From CALAEC01 sp050692915 (lineage in GTDB: Bacteria; Actinomycetota; UBA4738; CALAEC01), in assembly GCA_050692915.1 (NCBI GenBank), contig JBOGVU010000032.1:1-26411 (forward strand): DNA of 26,411 nt. The letters are read 5' to 3'. The notes under the pieces were generated by a model. That model was not told the DNA's origin, searched no databases, and saw nothing but the letters and a program-made list of their open reading frames with translations. The translations under genes and the position numbers were made by a program. Positions 1 through 6,934 of this stretch are shown in pieces. Positions within the stretch are counted from its first letter, which is position 1; each line of letters opens with the position of its first letter.

Positions 1-480
1 CGGTTCGACCCGGCGAGGTTCGAGCGGGAGCTCTCGGCCATCGTGGGCCCGCTGCGCGAGGCCGGTGCGCAGGTGCTCACCGCGACCATCCCCGACGTCA
101 CCACGTTCTCGCCGTTGCCGAAGCGGTTCCTGACTGGGCTCCGGGCCCGGCTCCGCGCCACCAGCGAGGCGGTGCGCGCGGTGTCGGCCCAGCACGCCGC
201 GCTGTGCCTCGACCTGGAAGCGCTCCCCGAGGCCCGACAGCGGCAGGTCATGAGCGTGGACCGCCTCCATCCCGGTCCCCAGGGCCACGTCCTGCTCGCG
301 GGGGCCTTCGCCGGTCTCCTCGAGGAGCACTCGGGCGTCCCGATCCCCCGGCCCGACGGCATCGACCTCGCGGGCAAGCTGCACCAGGCCCGATGGCTGA
401 TCCGGCAGCTCCGGCCGGCCGAGGTGGCCCGGTTCGTGTACCGCTTCTACCTGGCCCCGCGCCGCGGAACCGACCCGTAA
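1..480 (+). CDS. SGNH/GDSL-family hydrolase, C-terminal part (5' truncated)
   Basis: The reading frame is open from base 1 and ends at TAA 478-480, so only the last 159 residues are seen. The beginning, including the GDS motif with the nucleophilic Ser, lies outside the window. Near the end is SVDRLHPGPQGH, which matches block V of SGNH hydrolases (DxxH) with the catalytic Asp and His. Before it is the typical segment LTATIPDVT. Such enzymes hydrolyse ester bonds of lipids, acetylated sugars or small esters; the substrate cannot be read from this fragment. No membrane segment is visible. The next gene starts 17 nt downstream on the same strand, so co-transcription is likely. The family call is fairly sure, the specificity unknown. 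Confidence 0.8.
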   Translation, partial: RFDPARFERELSAIVGPLREAGAQVLTATIPDVTTFSPLPKRFLTGLRARLRATSEAVRAVSAQHAALCLDLEALPEARQRQVMSVDRLHPGPQGHVLLAGAFAGLLEEHSGVPIPRPDGIDLAGKLHQARWLIRQLRPAEVARFVYRFYLAPRRGTDP

Positions 481-497
481 CCCGGTGGGGAGGGCCC

Positions 498-980
498 GTG
501 TTCCTGGTGCTGGCGCCGGGCGTGGTGAGCGGCGTGGTCCCCTGGTGGATCACCCGGTGGGAGACGCGAACACCAATCACGTGGTGGGCTCCGCTCCGGG
601 TCGTGGGCGTGGTCCTGCTCGCCGCCGGCGTCCTGGTGCTCCTGCACGCCTTCGTGCGGTTCGTCATTGAGGGCGTCGGCACCCCCTCGCCGGTGGCCCC
701 CACCGAGCGGCTCGTAGTCGGCGGCCTGTACCGGTACGTCCGCAACCCCATGTACCTGGCGGTCGGGGCCGTCGTGGTCGGGCAGGCGCTGCTCCTCGGC
801 CGCCTCGAGCTGCTGCTGTACTCGGCGGCGCTCGTCGTCGCGTTCGTGGCGTTCGTGCGGTGGTACGAGGAGCCGACGCTCCGCCGCAGGTTCGGCGCCG
901 ATTACGAGGCCTACAGCCGTGCCGTGCCGGCCTGGTGGCCCCGCGGCCGGCCGTGGGCTGGTCCCGGGACCGAGGCCTGA
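498..980 (+). CDS. Isoprenylcysteine carboxyl methyltransferase/PEMT-like membrane methyltransferase
   Basis: This is a protein of 160 aa, with GTG chosen at 498 because GGGGAGGG lies just upstream (487-494) and a hydrophobic N-terminus follows. It shows about four hydrophobic segments. The C-terminal half carries the ICMT/PEMT signature: GLYRYVRNPMYLA, then a membrane hairpin, then EEPTLRRRFGADYEAY and a terminal VPAWWP. Bacterial members are SAM-dependent membrane methyltransferases acting on lipids or small hydrophobic molecules. Most have no assigned substrate and this one cannot be assigned either. The frame is open further upstream inside the hydrolase gene, but that extension is Arg/Pro-rich and non-membrane, so I treat it as noise. 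Confidence 0.82.
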   Translation: MFLVLAPGVVSGVVPWWITRWETRTPITWWAPLRVVGVVLLAAGVLVLLHAFVRFVIEGVGTPSPVAPTERLVVGGLYRYVRNPMYLAVGAVVVGQALLLGRLELLLYSAALVVAFVAFVRWYEEPTLRRRFGADYEAYSRAVPAWWPRGRPWAGPGTEA

Positions 981-1042
981 TCGGACCTCGACAGCCACCC
1001 AAGCCCCAGCCTGTTAGGGTCGAGACGAAGGGAGTGGTTCAC

Positions 1043-1375
1043 ATGTTGCAGATCACCGAGGCGGCAGAGGCCGTCATCAGGCAGGTACGCACGGAGAACG
1101 AGATCCCGGACACGACGGCCCTCCGCATCGAGCCGGTGGAGGTCCCCGACGGCGCGGGCATCGGCTTCACGTTCACCGACGAGCCGACCGAGGGCGACCA
1201 GACCATCTCGCGGGGCGCCGACTTCACGGTGTTCCTGGCCTCCGAGCTGGTGGCCCCCCTGGACAAAGCCGTCCTCGAGGCCGGCCCGCCCGATCAAGGC
1301 GGCCTGGAGCTGCGGCCCCAGGGCCAGGTCCACGACCACGACCACGACGGGCACGAGGGTCACACCCACGACTGA
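1043..1375 (+). CDS. HesB/IscA-like protein without cysteines, His-rich C-terminus
   Basis: This is a protein of 110 aa starting at ATG 1043, with GAAGGGAG at 1027-1034 as ribosome binding site. The first ~95 residues resemble the A-type Fe-S carrier fold: LQITEAAEAVIRQV at the start, then a strand-rich middle and a Phe/Leu-rich core. A-type carriers hold an Fe-S cluster with three conserved cysteines (Cys near residue 40 and a C-terminal CGC). Here there is no cysteine at all, so it cannot act as a classic carrier. The last ~14 residues are six His alternating with Asp/Glu/Gly, a likely metal-binding tail. The role could be metal handling or purely structural. The family assignment rests on overall pattern only. 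Confidence 0.7.
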   Translation: MLQITEAAEAVIRQVRTENEIPDTTALRIEPVEVPDGAGIGFTFTDEPTEGDQTISRGADFTVFLASELVAPLDKAVLEAGPPDQGGLELRPQGQVHDHDHDGHEGHTHD

Positions 1376-1379
1376 CCCG

Positions 1380-1472
1380 CTCCAGGAGTACCGGCGGAAG
1401 CGCGACAAGCGGAGGACGCCCGAGCCGGCCGGGGGCAAGCGGCGGCGGGCGACCCGGCGGCGGCCCCGGTTC
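1380..1472 (+). other. In-frame N-terminal extension of the LigD phosphoesterase lacking a normal start codon
   Basis: Upstream of the first usable start of the phosphoesterase gene the same frame encodes LQEYRRKRD, TPEP and a run of basic residues. This is the usual beginning of LigD PE domains (a YRxKRD...TPEP arm before the first catalytic His). The frame stays open back to 981, yet I find no ATG, GTG or TTG in it before 1473. Either the gene uses a non-standard start, or a base was lost near the start by mutation or sequencing error, or the protein really begins at 1473 without this arm. Confidence 0.5.
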
Positions 1473-1955
1473 GTGATCCAGCAGCACGATGCCACCGCTA
1501 TGCACTGGGACTTCCGGCTGGAGGCGGGCGGCGTGCTGAAGTCGTGGGCGGTGCCCAAGGGCCCGTCCACCGACCCCCGCGAGAAGCGCCTGGCCATGCC
1601 CACCGAGGACCACCCCCTCGAGTACGCCTCGTTCGAGGGAGTGATCCCCGAGGGCGAGTACGGGGGCGGCCCGGTCATCGTGTGGGACGCGGGGACGTAC
1701 CGGAACCTCACCGAGAAGAAAGGCCGGGAGGTCCCGGTGGAGGAGGCCGTGGCCGCCGGCCACGTCAAGGTGTTCCTGGAGGGCCGGAAGCTACGGGGCG
1801 GGTACGCGCTGACCCGGACCGGGCGCGACCCGAGGCCCCGATGGATCCTGGTCAAGACGAAGGACGAGCACGCCGACGCGCGCCGGAACCCGGTCCGGAC
1901 CGAGCGCCGGTCGGTGATCAGCGGCGCCACGATCGAGGAGATGGCCAAGAGGTGA
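1473..1955 (+). CDS. ligD (PE part): LigD 3'-phosphoesterase (PE) domain protein, stand-alone
   Basis: From GTG 1473 the product has 160 aa. The PE domain of bacterial NHEJ ligase D trims 3' ends, removing 3'-phosphates and ribonucleotides, before ligation. Its active-site set is visible: QQHDATAMHWDFRLE gives His5, His11, Asp13 and Arg15; EDHPLEY gives His47 and Tyr51. The spacing equals that of His42, His48, Asp50, Arg52, His84 and Tyr88 of Pseudomonas LigD. GVIPEGEYGGG and the C-terminal WILVKTKDEHAD are also typical. The coding match extends upstream of this start, which is therefore doubtful. The gene ends in a GTGA overlap with the ligase gene. PE is normally fused to the ligase; here it is free. 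Confidence 0.88.
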   Translation: MIQQHDATAMHWDFRLEAGGVLKSWAVPKGPSTDPREKRLAMPTEDHPLEYASFEGVIPEGEYGGGPVIVWDAGTYRNLTEKKGREVPVEEAVAAGHVKVFLEGRKLRGGYALTRTGRDPRPRWILVKTKDEHADARRNPVRTERRSVISGATIEEMAKR

Positions 1956-2941
1956 CCACCGGCCTCCTGGGCACGCTCCCCGACCTCGAACGGGCTCTCC
2001 TTCGTCGCCAGCGCCATCCCCAGTGGGTCCAGCCGATGCTGGCCACGCTGACCGACCAGCGGTTCTCCGATCCCGACTGGCTGTTCGAGCGCAAGGTCGA
2101 CGGGGTCCGAGGCCTGGCGTTCCGGCGGGGTTCCACCGTCCGGCTCCTGTCCCGGAACCGCCTCGAGATGAGCCGGTATCCGGAGATCATCGAGGAGTTC
2201 GCCGCCCAGCCCGCCGACGACTTCGTCGTCGACGGCGAGGTGGTGGCCTTCCACGGGCGCCAGACCTCGTTCTCGAGGCTGCAGAGGCGAGGCCTGGGGG
2301 CCCGCACGCCGGTCTTCTTCTATGCCTTCGACCTCCTCCACGTCGACGGCCACGACCTCCGCCGGCTCCCTCTGCGGCGGCGGAAGGCCCTCCTCCGCAG
2401 AGCCCTCTCGTTCCACGCCGCGATCCGGTTCCTGCCCCACCGCGCCGAGCACGGCGAGCGGTTCCACCGGGAGGCCTGCCAGAAGGGGTGGGAGGGCATC
2501 ATCGCCAAGCGGGCCGCCGCCCCGTACACCTCCGGCCGGTCGGGCGACTGGCTGAAGCTGAAGTGCGTGGCCGACCAGGAGCTGGTGATCGGCGGGTTCA
2601 CCGATCCGCGGGGCTCGCGGGCGGGGTTCGGGGCGCTGCTGGTCGGCCACTTCGACGGCGACGGGCTCACCTACGCCGGCAAGGTGGGGACCGGGTACAA
2701 CGAGCTCCTGCTCCGGGAGCTCCGGGCCGAGCTGGACCGGCTGGGCCGAGCCGACCCTCCCTTCACCCGCAACATCGAGACCCTCCCCCGGAGGGACGTC
2801 CACTGGGTGGAGCCGAAGCTCGTGGCCCAGATCGGGTTCGCCGAGTGGACCCGCGACGGCCGGCTCCGCCACCCTCGGTTCCAGGGCCTACGCCGGGACA
2901 AGGACCCCCGGGAGGTCGTCCGGGAGCGGCCCTCGCGGTGA
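1952..2941 (+). CDS. ligD (ligase part): ATP-dependent DNA ligase, LigD ligase-domain protein
   Basis: This is a protein of 329 aa starting at GTG 1952, which overlaps the preceding stop (GTGA). It seals DNA nicks and double-strand breaks using ATP. Visible motifs are: motif I ERKVDGVR with the adenylated Lys48; the motif III region VFFYAFDLLHVDG; motif IV EGIIAKR; and motif V DWLKLKC. The OB-fold domain follows, with ELVIGGFTDP, GKVGTGY and a closing WVEPKLVAQIGFAEWT. The length fits a stand-alone LigD ligase module of nucleotidyltransferase plus OB fold. It sits between the PE and polymerase genes, with a second GTGA overlap at its 3' end, so the three are translationally coupled. Confidence 0.95.
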   Translation: MTTGLLGTLPDLERALLRRQRHPQWVQPMLATLTDQRFSDPDWLFERKVDGVRGLAFRRGSTVRLLSRNRLEMSRYPEIIEEFAAQPADDFVVDGEVVAFHGRQTSFSRLQRRGLGARTPVFFYAFDLLHVDGHDLRRLPLRRRKALLRRALSFHAAIRFLPHRAEHGERFHREACQKGWEGIIAKRAAAPYTSGRSGDWLKLKCVADQELVIGGFTDPRGSRAGFGALLVGHFDGDGLTYAGKVGTGYNELLLRELRAELDRLGRADPPFTRNIETLPRRDVHWVEPKLVAQIGFAEWTRDGRLRHPRFQGLRRDKDPREVVRERPSR

Positions 2942-3846
2942 GGGAGAAGCGCAGGGTCCGGGCCGGCCGCCGGACCGTCGACGTTTCCAATCCGGACAAG
3001 GTCCTGTTCCCCGACGACGGCATCACCAAGGCCGAACTCGTCGAGTACTACCTGCGGGTGGCCGACGTCATGCTCCCGCACGTCCGTGACCGCCCCGTGT
3101 CGATGAAGCGCTACCCGAACGGGATCGACGGGCAGGTCTTCTACCAGAAGAACGCCCCCGACTTCTTCCCGGACTGGATCCCTCGGGTCGAGGTGCGGAC
3201 GAGCAAGGGACCCCGGGTGCACGCGGTGATCGGGGACCGGGCCGCGCTGGCGTACCTGGCCAACCAGGCCTGCATCGAGCCACACACGTGGACCTCTCGC
3301 GCCGACGCCCTGGACCACCCGGACCTGGTGGTGTTCGACCTCGATCCGTCGGCCGACGACCTGGCGATGGTGCGCCGCGGCGCCAGAGCGCTCCGGGCCA
3401 TGCTCGACCGAGCCGGCTTGGTCCCGTTCGTGAAGACCTCGGGCTCGAAGGGCTACCACGTGGTGGCGCCGCTCGATCGCAGCGCCGACTACGGTGCGGT
3501 CCGGGCCTTCGCCGACGGCCTGGCCGAGGTGGCCGCGGCGCTCCATCCCGACCTGTTCACCATCGAGTTCCGGAAGGCGAAGCGAGGCGGTCTGGTGTTC
3601 CTCGACGTGATGCGCAACGGGTACGGCGCCACGGTGATCCCGCCGTACGCCGTCCGTGCCTTCCCGGGGGCGCCGGTGGCCGTGCCGATCGGGTGGGACG
3701 AGCTCGGAAGGGTGGAGCCGCGCACGTTCACCATCGCCACCCTGGCCCGTCGGCTCTCGCGGCGGAACGATCCGTGGGCGGGGATCCGCCGCCGGGCCCG
3801 GGCCCTGGGCGACCCCGACCACCGCCTGGCCCGGGTCCGGGACTGA
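2938..3846 (+). CDS. ligD (polymerase part): LigD polymerase/primase domain protein (AEP superfamily)
   Basis: This is a protein of 302 aa starting at GTG 2938, overlapping the ligase stop by 4 nt. The archaeo-eukaryotic-primase-type polymerase of bacterial NHEJ fills gaps at broken ends, preferring ribonucleotides. Evidence: an N-terminal VSNPDKVLFPDDGITKAELVEYY; YQKNAPDFFPDW; the catalytic pair in VVFDLDPS (Asp134 and Asp136); KTSGSKGYHVVAPL with the conserved SGSKGYH; and RNGYGATVIPPYAVRAFPGAPVAVPI near the end, which carries the typical YGAT...PYxxRxxPGAPVxxPxxWxEL pattern (interrupted here only for reading). The length matches the stand-alone Pol module. It is the last gene of the NHEJ set; about 100 nt follow before the next plausible start. 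Confidence 0.95.
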   Translation: MREKRRVRAGRRTVDVSNPDKVLFPDDGITKAELVEYYLRVADVMLPHVRDRPVSMKRYPNGIDGQVFYQKNAPDFFPDWIPRVEVRTSKGPRVHAVIGDRAALAYLANQACIEPHTWTSRADALDHPDLVVFDLDPSADDLAMVRRGARALRAMLDRAGLVPFVKTSGSKGYHVVAPLDRSADYGAVRAFADGLAEVAAALHPDLFTIEFRKAKRGGLVFLDVMRNGYGATVIPPYAVRAFPGAPVAVPIGWDELGRVEPRTFTIATLARRLSRRNDPWAGIRRRARALGDPDHRLARVRD

Positions 3847-3959
3847 CGGGCCCACGTCCTGTGGGACGACGGCGTGTCGGCGGTGGCTGATACCGTTCGC
3901 AACTCTCCCTCGACGCCGTGCCTTGTGGCCGTTCGAAGGGAGGACGACAATGGCGGTGG

Positions 3960-4148
3960 ATGAGCGTTCTCGGCATCGTCTGTACCAGCAACCTCGTGAC
4001 CAGAGAGGTCCTCAGGGCGGATCTCGAGAGCCTGGAGCACCGGCTGACGGCCAGGATGGAGCAGCTGGCCCGGCGGCTTGTGATGTGGACCTCCAGCATG
4101 CTTCTTGCGTCGGCCGCCCTGGCCTTCGCGGCCGGTCGGTTCCTCTAA
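3960..4148 (+). CDS. Possible small membrane-anchored protein, unknown function
   Basis: From ATG 3960 the frame gives 62 aa. It has an amphipathic, charged helix (VTREVLRADLESLEHRLTAR) followed by one hydrophobic segment ending at the terminus (MLLASAALAFAAGRFL). That layout resembles short coiled-coil plus single-TM proteins common in high-GC genomes. The start is doubtful. The good ribosome binding site AAGGGAGG (3936-3943) is placed for ATG 3950, which is in another frame. ATG 3960 is too far away, and GTG 3996 would give 50 aa with no clear site. A lost base near 3950-3990 could explain this. It ends 11 nt before the convergent deacetylase gene. I do not recognise a function. Confidence 0.4.
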   Translation: MSVLGIVCTSNLVTREVLRADLESLEHRLTARMEQLARRLVMWTSSMLLASAALAFAAGRFL

Positions 4149-4159
4149 CCGGCCCTGCT

Positions 4160-4807
4160 TCAAGCGGGATTTTCCGCCGCCGTTGCCGGATCGGCCGTGG
4201 CGGACAGGTCTCGGTCCGCCAGGTCGGCCACCGTGACCAGCTCGGCGCCGATATCCCCGAGCCCCAGGAGGATGGCGGGCAGCGCATCGAGGGTCGAGGC
4301 CGGCCAGGCGTGCAGGAGGACGACCGCGCCGTCGCCGGCTGCCCTGATCCCGGCGACCACATCCCGGACCAGGTCGTCGGCCGTTCGGCTCGGCTCCCAG
4401 TCCTCGGCCACCACGTCCCAGCCGACGTGCCGGTACCGCTGGCGGCGGAGGGCCATGACCACCCTGGGATCGCGGGCGCCGTGGCCCCACGGGCACCGGA
4501 ACCACGGGCGCGGCCGGACACCCGTGGCCTCCCGGATGGCCCGGTCGGCCTGGACGATGTCGGCCCTGAGCCCCTCGTCGGTGAGCAGCGGCATCCGGGC
4601 GTGGAAGTGGGAGTGGCTCCCCACGAGGTGACCGGCCCCGGCGATCCGGGCGGCCAGGTCCGGGTGGGCCTCGGCCCATCGGCCCTGGAGGAAGAAGGTG
4701 GTCCGGACACTCGCGTCGGCCAGGACCGACAGCAGCTCCTCCTCCACCCCCGGGCGTCCGACGGGCCGGTCAGGGTGCTCCGCGTCGAAGGTGAGCGCCA
4801 CCCGCAC
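4160..4807 (-). CDS. Polysaccharide deacetylase family protein (carbohydrate esterase 4-like)
   Basis: This is a protein of 215 aa with NodB-type motifs in order. Near the start is LTFDAEHP (motif 1, normally TFDDGP; the first Asp is kept, the second is Ala). GSHSHFHARM follows (motif 2, metal-binding HxxxH). Then come RPWFRCPWGHG (motif 3, RxPxG) and GWDVVAEDWEP (motif 4), and finally VVLLHAWP (motif 5). Such enzymes remove N- or O-acetyl groups from peptidoglycan, chitin-like or other acetylated sugars; the substrate is unknown. No signal peptide is seen. I chose GTG 4807 as start because it is the first standard start in frame after the upstream gene's stop, but no clear ribosome binding site precedes it. 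It is the last gene of the minus-strand operon. Confidence 0.82.
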   Translation of the reverse strand: MRVALTFDAEHPDRPVGRPGVEEELLSVLADASVRTTFFLQGRWAEAHPDLAARIAGAGHLVGSHSHFHARMPLLTDEGLRADIVQADRAIREATGVRPRPWFRCPWGHGARDPRVVMALRRQRYRHVGWDVVAEDWEPSRTADDLVRDVVAGIRAAGDGAVVLLHAWPASTLDALPAILLGLGDIGAELVTVADLADRDLSATADPATAAENPA

Positions 4808-4836
4808 CGGCCCATTATGGTTCGAGAACGCCCGGG

Positions 4837-5316
4837 TCAGGCGGGCGGCTTCGCAGGGAGGATCCACTCCTCGGCCGGTAGCTTCATGTAGTCCCAGGAC
4901 GCCACGCGATCCACGGCCAGGTGGAACACGCTGGCGCCGCCGAACTTCACGTACTGGCGCTCCACCGTGCGGAAGCCTGTATGGGACGTGGTCCCGTAGA
5001 ACCGGATCGCGGTGAGCTCGCGGACCTTTCGCCGCATACCTTCGTCCACCACCTCCGTGGCCAGTCCCGAGAGGACCGCGGATGGTCCCCACGTCCCCAG
5101 GCCGATCACGAACGAGAACGCCGGGCGCTCCCGCAGGTTCTTCGCCTTCCGGCTCACGGTCTCGGTCTCCACGTACAGCTCGTCGCCGATCGGGATCGGC
5201 CAGATCGGCGCGGCATGAGGGGTCCCGTCGGGGTTGATCGAGGCCAGGACCCCGATGGTCTCCCGTCCGACCAGTCTTCGGAGCTCCTCCTGATCTAGGG
5301 AGATGTCGTACTCCAT
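4837..5316 (-). CDS. Pyridoxamine 5'-phosphate oxidase-fold (PPOX/F420-type) protein
   Basis: This is a protein of 159 aa starting at ATG 5316. It has the split-barrel flavin/deazaflavin-binding pattern: an N-terminal helix with LRRLVGRETIGVLASINPDGTPHAAPIW, then DELYVETETVSRKAKNL, then a central strand FSFVIG and a C-terminal region with an AVDRVASWDY segment. Members bind FMN, F420 or haem and act as oxidoreductases or cofactor-binding proteins; the particular cofactor cannot be decided. It lies 5 nt downstream of the SnoaL-like gene and 29 nt upstream of the deacetylase, in one transcription unit. The family call is reliable, the reaction is not. Confidence 0.8.
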   Translation of the reverse strand: MEYDISLDQEELRRLVGRETIGVLASINPDGTPHAAPIWPIPIGDELYVETETVSRKAKNLRERPAFSFVIGLGTWGPSAVLSGLATEVVDEGMRRKVRELTAIRFYGTTSHTGFRTVERQYVKFGGASVFHLAVDRVASWDYMKLPAEEWILPAKPPA

Positions 5317-5321
5317 CGCCG

Positions 5322-5726
5322 CTACCCGTATGGGGCGACCTGCTCGGCCTGGCCCACCGAGAAGTGAGCGTGTACGATCTGCCAGCTTCCCCGCTCCCGG
5401 GCCAGGACGAACGTCGAGCGCATCCGCATCGACACCAGTCCCTCCGCGGCCCGGAGGCTCACTTGCAGGGTGCCGGCCACGCAGCCGATGTCCTCCCCGG
5501 ACCACACCACGGGGTCTCCCTGCCACGCGTAGCTCGGCTCGGTGAACGCCTCGGTCTGGCTCCGGAACGGCGCCACCAGGGCCTCGAACCCTCGCCACTC
5601 CTCCTCGGCGTCCGTCCCCCACACCAACAGCGAGGGATCGCGGGAGAACGTGGCCAGTACCGCGTCGGCGTCGAGCGCCTCCCACCCCTCGCGGAAGCGC
5701 TCCACGGTATCGCGGACGTCGGCCAT
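5322..5726 (-). CDS. SnoaL/NTF2-like (DUF4440-type) protein
   Basis: This is a protein of 134 aa starting at ATG 5726. It shows the cone-fold pattern of the NTF2-like superfamily: an N-terminal helix (VRDTVERFREGWEALDADAVLATFS), the short DPSLLVWGTD, and a C-terminal sheet with RMRSTFVLARERGSWQIVH followed by HFS. This last pattern is typical of DUF4440/SnoaL-like proteins with small-ligand pockets; functions range from isomerase to binding protein. The start codon shares one base with the stop of the upstream M24 peptidase gene (TGATG), so translation is probably coupled. No catalytic residues can be assigned. Confidence 0.8.
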   Translation of the reverse strand: MADVRDTVERFREGWEALDADAVLATFSRDPSLLVWGTDAEEEWRGFEALVAPFRSQTEAFTEPSYAWQGDPVVWSGEDIGCVAGTLQVSLRAAEGLVSMRMRSTFVLARERGSWQIVHAHFSVGQAEQVAPYG

Positions 5727-6934
5727 CACCACCACCTCGACCGGGCGGTGGTCAGCACCTCGAAGCCGTCCTCGGTGACCAGCCCGTTGTGCTCCATGAA
5801 CGTCCCCCCGAGGTCGGGATGGCCGAACAGCATCTCCACCGCCAGCCACATCCCCGGCTCCAACGGCGTGGGGTCGTCCCGCATCAGCCACGGAGCCTCC
5901 CAGGACATGCCGATCCCGTGCCCCACCGCGGGGAACCCCTCGGTCTCCGACTCGACCTCGGGGATCGAGGCGATCACGGAGTTCGCGGACATCCACTCCT
6001 CTGCGGCCGCGTACACCTGGCCGGCGGTCATGCCCGGCGCGATGGCCGAGCACACCGTCTCCACGCCCTCGATGGTGGCCTCCAGCATGTCCCGCTGCCG
6101 CTCGGTGGGGTCGTCGCCCACCACCCGGGTCCGGCCGAAGTCCCAGAAGTACCCGCCGTACGCGCCGTAGCAGTCCACGTGGAAGAGGTCGCCCCGCTCC
6201 ATCGGCCGGACGGCGTCGTGGGAGGGGAGCCGGCCCCACGCGAACCGGTGCGACCAGGGGCCCGAGGCGCACGGCGCGTCGTACATCGTGGCCCCCTCCC
6301 CGATGACCACCTCGTACCCTGCCCTGGCGCATTCCGCCTCGGTGACCCCGGCCACGGCCCCGTCCATGATGGCGTCCACCGCCCGGTTCCCGATGTCCGC
6401 GGCCCGGCGGATCAGGTCCTGCTCGGCCCGGGTCTTCACCACCCGGAGGGACTCCACCAGGGCGTCGTGGCGAACCAGCTCCGTGCCGTCGGCCACCGAC
6501 TGGAGGCCGAGGTACGCGGCGGCCGACATATAGCTGGCCCCCACCACCCCGACCCGCTTCCCAACCAGGCCAGCGTCCCGTAGGGCCTCCCCCACACGGT
6601 CGGTCACATGGATCGAGGCCCGGACGTCGTCGGCCACCACCACGTCCTTCCGCCACCAGGGGATGTCCACGATGAGGACGGACGGTCCCTCCACCGGCAG
6701 GACCACCACCCCGTGGGAGCGGGCGGTGCCGATCCCCACGTGGTCGGCCACGTAGGGCTGCTGGGAGTAGTGGTTCGTCAGGTACAGGACGTCGGCGCAC
6801 ATGTCGACCGGCGCCCCGCCCCGCGAGTACACCACCAGGCCGTCCAGCCCGGCGTCCTGCGCGGCCTTCCGGGCCCGGTCCTGGCGGTCCCGGAACTCCT
6901 CTCTGGGGATGGCCGTCCAGGGATCGAACGTCAC
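5726..6934 (-). CDS. M24 family metallopeptidase (Xaa-Pro dipeptidase/aminopeptidase-like)
   Basis: This is a protein of 402 aa starting at GTG 6934, overlapping the DUF917 stop by 4 nt. The N-terminal ~150 residues form a creatinase-type domain (LDGLVVYSRGG, DVLYLTNHY). The C-terminal pita-bread domain carries all five dinuclear-metal ligands. The two Asp are in HVDCYG and WDFGRT, 11 residues apart; the His is in GHGIGMSWEAPW; the two Glu are in LAVEMLFG and FMEHNGLVTEDG. It should therefore be an active metallohydrolase, rather than a metal-free creatinase. Family members cleave Xaa-Pro bonds or act on small amino-acid derivatives. In this operon a small modified dipeptide or a ring-opened hydantoin-like substrate is a reasonable inference. 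Confidence 0.9.
   Translation of the reverse strand: MTFDPWTAIPREEFRDRQDRARKAAQDAGLDGLVVYSRGGAPVDMCADVLYLTNHYSQQPYVADHVGIGTARSHGVVVLPVEGPSVLIVDIPWWRKDVVVADDVRASIHVTDRVGEALRDAGLVGKRVGVVGASYMSAAAYLGLQSVADGTELVRHDALVESLRVVKTRAEQDLIRRAADIGNRAVDAIMDGAVAGVTEAECARAGYEVVIGEGATMYDAPCASGPWSHRFAWGRLPSHDAVRPMERGDLFHVDCYGAYGGYFWDFGRTRVVGDDPTERQRDMLEATIEGVETVCSAIAPGMTAGQVYAAAEEWMSANSVIASIPEVESETEGFPAVGHGIGMSWEAPWLMRDDPTPLEPGMWLAVEMLFGHPDLGGTFMEHNGLVTEDGFEVLTTARSRWW

Noticed and set aside
911..2872. Open minus-strand frame of 653 codons opposite the LigD genes
   Set aside because: It is antisense to strong LigD matches on the plus strand; its product is Pro/Arg/Gly/His-rich with no domain pattern, as expected for high-GC shadow frames.
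3656..4891. Plus-strand open frame running across the LigD polymerase end and the deacetylase region
   Set aside because: It overlaps two confidently assigned genes and its product shows no family pattern.
4808..5092. N-terminal extension of the polysaccharide deacetylase up to 5092
   Set aside because: The extension runs through the PPOX-fold gene in another frame and is Gly/Arg-rich without a signal peptide; the family pattern starts at VRVALTFD.
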